Below, in pieces: positions 12,589 to 15,823 of a DNA stretch of 15,823 bases. The translations under genes were made by a program, and so were the position numbers. Origin of the DNA: Mollicutes bacterium (lineage in GTDB: Bacteria > Bacillota_I > Bacilli_A > RF39 > UBA660); the NCBI GenBank assembly GCA_012841465.1, contig DUUS01000005.1:1-15823 (forward strand), written 5' to 3'. The notes below the pieces were generated by a model that was not told the DNA's origin, did no database searches, and saw only the letters and a list, made by a program, of their open reading frames with translations. Every line of letters begins with the position of its first letter. Position 1 is the stretch's first letter.

Positions 12589-12611
12589 AAAAAAGTGTAA
12601 TTTCTTACACT
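12589..12611 (-). terminator. Intrinsic terminator of the surface protein gene
   Basis: A perfect 7-bp stem AGTGTAA/TTACACT with a GAAA tetraloop, followed by a T run on the minus strand. The 5' arm starts inside the TAG stop codon of the gene. Confidence 0.9.
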
Positions 12612-14004
12612 AGTTATTTACATGATAAGGATCAAGTAAAGTACCTGTTCCTGATACTTTAGTGCCAGGCTTTAAATTTATAACTGGTCTTAGATAATTT
12701 ACAAAATCTGTCTGAATATCTATTAATGAACCATTTTGATTTACATAAAACATTTTATATGTTTCATTTTCATAACTATAAGGAGTCATTGTCCACCAAT
12801 TATATGAAGCATTTAAATAATTACTTACGCTGTCTGTATTATATTTAAGTCCCGCAAATGATGCTTCATCGGATGTTAATAGTCCGACTGGGTATTTAAG
12901 ATTTTCATTTTTAACATTAAGAGGACTACTACATTTTAAAGTTGGAGTTTTATTTGTTTTTAATCGTGTATATGAATTGAAGATAATTGTTTCATCTTCT
13001 GTATATTCATTATCATTGCAAAAGTCTGTATCATAAATTAAATTTTCAAAATCAGCACTAATTATATTTTCTTCATACCAAGTTTCTAAAACATCTTTAG
13101 CAAGACTATTTTTAGTCTCTTCTTCATGATCAACTAAGTATCCATTTTCATTATATAAATTAAATGGTGAAGTTATTTCATTTGATATTTCTAGGCAATC
13201 TTCTGATGTGCAAGTACCATTGTAAATTAATCTTATTGATTCATCACCATTGATTCTTACTATTTTAAAATAATGATTATCTAAAATTAAGTTATTATTT
13301 AAATGTTCATTTGCACCTCTAAAATAATAAGATATTCCCATATCATCATTTGTTTTATATAAGTTATTTTCTGATTCAGTCGATATTTCATTATAAATAT
13401 TTATTTCTGGTTCTTTTATTTGTTCATATCCACCACTATTTAATATAATACTTGTTAGTAAAAAGTCATCTTCATATTCAGAAGTTATATCTTTTTTTAA
13501 AGTTAAAGTGTTGTGAACAAATCCAGGGTTAATTTTAAATTTAAGATAAGCCTCTTCATTTGAATTATTAATCGCGATAAGTCTTATTCTTTTAACTCCT
13601 TCAGCACTTATTACACCACTTACTTCATTTTCAGATAAAGTACTTTTATATACTTCAATATTTTCTTTAGTTTCCTCAAATCTATTACATATTCGATCAG
13701 TACATTTTTCATAAATAATTTCATATTTAGTGTCTATTTCTTCAAGTGATTTAATTATTAAATCAAATGCTTTTTCTTCATTAGGTCTTAAGTATAAAAT
13801 TGAATCTGCTTTTTCATTAATCGCATAAGCATATTTTAACTCTGATACTTGAGTATTTAATAATTCATCAGTGTTTCCGCTTATAAAAGATGCATAAGCA
13901 TAGTTTATAATCATAGCAAAAACCGCTATTAAAACTATTATGGTTAAAAATAAAATTCTTTTGTTTTTTACTAGTTTAGTAAAAATACTATTCTCTTTTT
14001 TCAT
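12610..14004 (-). CDS. Large single-pass surface protein with C-terminal WW-x-RP domain
   Basis: The protein has 464 residues. A basic N-terminus and one membrane segment (about 17-38) are followed by a long acidic, Asn/Glu-rich extracellular part. Residues 40-165 look like a beta-rich domain with a Cys pair (101, 106). Residues 228-464 form a second domain starting SYYFRGANEHLNN, then YFKIVRINGDESIRLIYNG (245-263), YPVGLLTSDEASFAGL (371-386), NWWTMTPYS (402-410) and LRPVINLKPG (438-447). The WW...RPV pattern recalls DUF6273-type domains of gut Bacillota surface proteins; that name is from memory. It lacks LPXTG or other wall anchors, so it is probably membrane-tethered. ATG at 14004 has AAGG 9 bases upstream. 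It has its own promoter and terminator. Binding partner and function are unknown. Confidence 0.85.
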   Translation of the reverse strand: MKKENSIFTKLVKNKRILFLTIIVLIAVFAMIINYAYASFISGNTDELLNTQVSELKYAYAINEKADSILYLRPNEEKAFDLIIKSLEEIDTKYEIIYEKCTDRICNRFEETKENIEVYKSTLSENEVSGVISAEGVKRIRLIAINNSNEEAYLKFKINPGFVHNTLTLKKDITSEYEDDFLLTSIILNSGGYEQIKEPEINIYNEISTESENNLYKTNDDMGISYYFRGANEHLNNNLILDNHYFKIVRINGDESIRLIYNGTCTSEDCLEISNEITSPFNLYNENGYLVDHEEETKNSLAKDVLETWYEENIISADFENLIYDTDFCNDNEYTEDETIIFNSYTRLKTNKTPTLKCSSPLNVKNENLKYPVGLLTSDEASFAGLKYNTDSVSNYLNASYNWWTMTPYSYENETYKMFYVNQNGSLIDIQTDFVNYLRPVINLKPGTKVSGTGTLLDPYHVNN

Positions 14005-14026
14005 ATCATCATACCTTGCTATTAAT

Positions 14027-14055
14027 AGTATAATCTATTTTTATCTCTTTATCAA
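14027..14055 (-). promoter_or_regulatory. Promoter of the surface protein gene
   Basis: TTGATA (14055-14050), a 17-base spacer and TATACT (14032-14027). It lies in the 59-base gap after lgt, where no terminator is seen. Confidence 0.7.
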
Positions 14056-14063
14056 TTACTTAG

Positions 14064-14879
14064 TTAAAATTTGACATCTTCTATGTTGTTTTTATCATTA
14101 TATAAATCTTCAAATTTACTTTTTCGATAATTTATCATTATTATAATTATTCCGATAACAATCATAGTAAAGGAAACAATTTGAGCTATTTTAAAACCAC
14201 CTAATAGTAGTGCATCGGTCCTGCTCATCTCAATAAAGAATCTTATTATTCCATAGCCGATTAAATAAAAACCAGTAAGAGTTCCAACTTTAAGGTATTT
14301 TCCTCTTCTTATAAAGATTAGTAAAATAAATAGTAAAAAACAAGCTATCGATTCAAAGTAAAACATCGGTGAGTAATAAATTCCATCAATATTCATTCCT
14401 TCGATTACAAAATTAGGTATCAAAAAATTTTTCAAATGCTCAGCTGTTGTTGCTGCACCATGTGCTTCACTATTAAAAAAGTTACCCCATCTACCAATTG
14501 CTTGACCAAGAAGAAGTGGCGGAGCAAAAAAATCAAGATATCTAATTAATCTAACCTTATATTTTTTAGCATAGAAAAATGCAGTAATAAATCCAGCTAT
14601 TATCCCACCATGAATAGCAAGTCCACCCTGCCAAACTCTAAATATATCAAAAAGGTTTTCTGAGTAATAATCCCAGTTAAAGATCACATAATAAAGTCTA
14701 GCTCCAATAAAGCCAAAGATAATTACCCAAAAAGACATGTTAAAGACAAAGTCTTCTTTAATTCCAAATTTTCGTGCTTCTCTTTGTACTAAGCCAACAC
14801 CTATAAAAGAAGCAATTGCCAAAATCACTGGATACCACTTTATATCAAAATTACCAATACTAATTAATACCGGATTCAT
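14064..14879 (-). CDS. lgt: Prolipoprotein diacylglyceryl transferase
   Basis: The protein has 271 residues with about seven membrane segments. Lgt moves a diacylglyceryl group from phosphatidylglycerol to the lipobox cysteine of prolipoproteins at the membrane. GGLAIHGGIIAG (85-96) carries the essential His90 (E. coli His103), and GRWGNFFNSEAHG (129-141) is the Lgt signature with Arg130 (E. coli Arg143). The C-terminal region IGYGIIRFFIEMSRTD is also typical. The start overlaps the upstream stop as ATGA, with GGGAG 6 bases upstream, so it is coupled to the YvlD-like gene. At least one clear substrate, the lipoprotein at 6479-6934, is in this window. Confidence 0.97.
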   Translation of the reverse strand: MNPVLISIGNFDIKWYPVILAIASFIGVGLVQREARKFGIKEDFVFNMSFWVIIFGFIGARLYYVIFNWDYYSENLFDIFRVWQGGLAIHGGIIAGFITAFFYAKKYKVRLIRYLDFFAPPLLLGQAIGRWGNFFNSEAHGAATTAEHLKNFLIPNFVIEGMNIDGIYYSPMFYFESIACFLLFILLIFIRRGKYLKVGTLTGFYLIGYGIIRFFIEMSRTDALLLGGFKIAQIVSFTMIVIGIIIIMINYRKSKFEDLYNDKNNIEDVKF

Positions 14880-15280
14880 CTCATGCTCCCAACTATTTGT
14901 TTAGTAATTATTACATCTAAAATAAGCGTCATAAATGAAATAAATATTGAAATGAAAAATGGTGCAAGCCAGCCATTTACTATAAAGTTGTTCCCCATTA
15001 AAAGACTTGCAAATTTCAAAATAATGACATTTATAAGCGGATATGAAAGTCCTAGCGTAAAGATAGTAAGCGGCATTGTAAGTAATTTAATAAAAGGTTT
15101 TACTGTATAATTTAAAATCATTATTATCAGTGCAGTAATAACAGCATAACCAAATCCACCTACATAAAATCCTTTAAATATATTAGAAGCCATCATCAGT
15201 ACAATAGCATTTACCAGTACATTTAAACTTAGTTCTAAGATTGTCCATTTAGGCTCTTTTTTATTTGTATATATTAACAT
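14876..15280 (-). CDS. YvlD-like membrane protein (phage holin IV superfamily)
   Basis: The protein has 134 residues with four membrane segments, of the PF04020-type (phage_holin_4_2/YvlD) family. The conserved middle reads GGFGYAVITALIIMILNYTV (61-80) and KPFIKLLTMPLTIFTLGL (81-98). Despite the name, the family is chromosomal in most Bacillota; YvlD of B. subtilis is linked to envelope stress. ATG at 15278-15280 is chosen for its AGGAGG four bases upstream; a longer reading to 15340 would run through the promoter. It is first of a two-gene operon with lgt, next to uvrA, an order I recall as similar to the B. subtilis uvrA-yvl-lgt region. No lysis genes are near, so a phage role is unlikely. 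Confidence 0.88.
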   Translation of the reverse strand: MLIYTNKKEPKWTILELSLNVLVNAIVLMMASNIFKGFYVGGFGYAVITALIIMILNYTVKPFIKLLTMPLTIFTLGLSYPLINVIILKFASLLMGNNFIVNGWLAPFFISIFISFMTLILDVIITKQIVGSMR

Positions 15281-15311
15281 ATATCCTCCTTTTAATGTGT
15301 TTCTAAAATTA

Positions 15312-15340
15312 ATTTTACCACAATTAATAATATGATACAA
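15312..15340 (-). promoter_or_regulatory. Promoter of the YvlD-like gene and lgt
   Basis: TTGTAT (15340-15335), a 17-base spacer and TAAAAT (15317-15312) preceded by TGG, an extended -10. It gives a leader of about 25-30 bases. Confidence 0.6.
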
Positions 15341-15351
15341 TTTTTAAATTG

Positions 15352-15371
15352 AAAAAGCCCTAAGAGCTTTT
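15352..15371 (-). terminator. Intrinsic terminator of uvrA, overlapping its stop codon
   Basis: AAAAGCTC (15371-15364) pairs with GGGCTTTT (15360-15353) over 8 bp with one G-U pair and a 3-base loop, followed by a short T run. The TAG stop codon (15362-15360) lies in the loop and 3' arm. The A/T-rich flanks make it potentially bidirectional. Confidence 0.8.
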
Positions 15372-15823
15372 TAATTTATCAAGAAGGAAATTTCCTGTAT
15401 AAGATTCTTTTACTTTTGATAGTTCTTCTGGTGTTCCAGTAGCAACAACATAACCACCAGCATCTCCACCATCTGGTCCTAAATCAATTATATAATCTGA
15501 TTGTTTAATAACATCCAAATTATGTTCAATTACGATTACTGTATCTCCGTTATCAACAATTCTTTGCAAAATGTTAATTAACTTTTTTACATCATCTGTA
15601 TGTAAACCAGTTGTTGGTTCATCTAAAATAAACACACTTTTACCAGTTGGTTTTTTCTGAAGTTCTTTTGCTAACTTCACTCTTCCTGCTTCTCCACCTG
15701 ATAAAGTTGGAGCTGACTGACCTAATTTAATATAGCCTAGACCTACATCAATCATCATTTGTAATTTTGCTTTTATCTTAGCTGAAAATTCAAAAAATAT
15801 TATTGCTTCAGTTACTCTCATAT
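15360..15823 (-). CDS. uvrA: UvrABC system protein A, C-terminal part (5' end beyond right edge)
   Basis: The last 153 full codons of UvrA, the damage-sensing ATPase of nucleotide excision repair, are present; the gene continues past base 15823. Visible parts belong to the second ABC module: DVGLGYIKLGQ (25-35 of the fragment), the ABC signature LSGGEAGRVKLA (40-51), Walker B FILDEPTTGLH (64-74), the switch histidine in VIEHN (97-101), and the typical end IDLGPDGGDAGGYVVATGTP. In the signature, Gly replaces the Gln that UvrA normally has (SGGEAQRVKLA). The Met at 15821 is internal (the stretch corresponds to DMRVTEA), so it is not the start. Confidence 0.96.
   Translation of the reverse strand, partial: MRVTEAIIFFEFSAKIKAKLQMMIDVGLGYIKLGQSAPTLSGGEAGRVKLAKELQKKPTGKSVFILDEPTTGLHTDDVKKLINILQRIVDNGDTVIVIEHNLDVIKQSDYIIDLGPDGGDAGGYVVATGTPEELSKVKESYTGNFLLDKLKSS

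Noticed and set aside
14876..15280. Phage holin name for the YvlD-like protein as a sign of a prophage
   Set aside because: There are no lysin, structural or integrase genes, and the family is normally chromosomal in Bacillota.
1..15823. tRNA or rRNA genes, CRISPR arrays, insertion sequences, attachment sites
   Set aside because: Intergenic gaps are all under 250 bases and were read through; no cloverleaf, repeat-spacer pattern, transposase or flanking direct repeats were seen.

Overview
All 21 complete or partial genes in this window lie on the minus strand, so they are described here in transcription order, from the right edge to the left. The DNA is AT-rich, with good AGGAGG-type ribosome binding sites and consensus-like sigma-A promoters. 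The gene order around the ribosomal cluster is that of Bacillota: mrnC, rlmB, a sigH-like sigma gene, secE, nusG, rplK, rplA, rplJ, rplL, then rpsL, rpsG, fusA and tuf. UGA acts as a stop codon, because four genes end in a TGA inside an ATGA stop/start overlap, so this is code 11 and not a code 4 mycoplasma. AT richness, short proteins and a surface protein of a type common in uncultured gut Bacilli suggest an Erysipelotrichales/RF39-like lineage. That placement is inference.

Right part (15823 to about 12600): the 3' end of uvrA with a terminator over its stop codon, then a two-gene operon of a YvlD/holin-IV-like membrane protein and lgt (lipoprotein diacylglyceryl transferase), then a 464-residue single-pass surface protein with its own promoter and terminator.

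Middle (12563 to 7491): a tightly packed mrnC-rlmB-sigma operon for rRNA maturation and transcription; secE-nusG; rplK-rplA with a leader hairpin that looks like an L1 binding site; and rplJ-rplL behind a consensus promoter, a recognisable L10 leader and an attenuator hairpin. L11 carries a 66-residue Ala/Glu-rich and then strongly acidic C-terminal tail that ordinary L11 lacks.

Left part (7478 to 1): where B. subtilis has rpoB-rpoC there is instead a three-gene operon of small membrane or secreted proteins (50, 117 and 151 aa) joined by ATGA overlaps; the first was too short for a usual ORF cut-off. Then come the str genes rpsL-rpsG-fusA, with a leader that can pair over the rpsL ribosome binding site, and tuf with its own promoter and terminator. 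These are followed by a YitT-type membrane protein, a class I glutamine amidotransferase-like hydrolase, and the start of a Clp-like AAA+ ATPase that runs off the left edge.

Most of the window is core translation machinery. The points worth a second look are the tailed L11, the absence of rpoBC and rpmG from their usual places, the small operon in the rpoBC position, the layered RNA control elements, and substitutions in S12 and EF-Tu.
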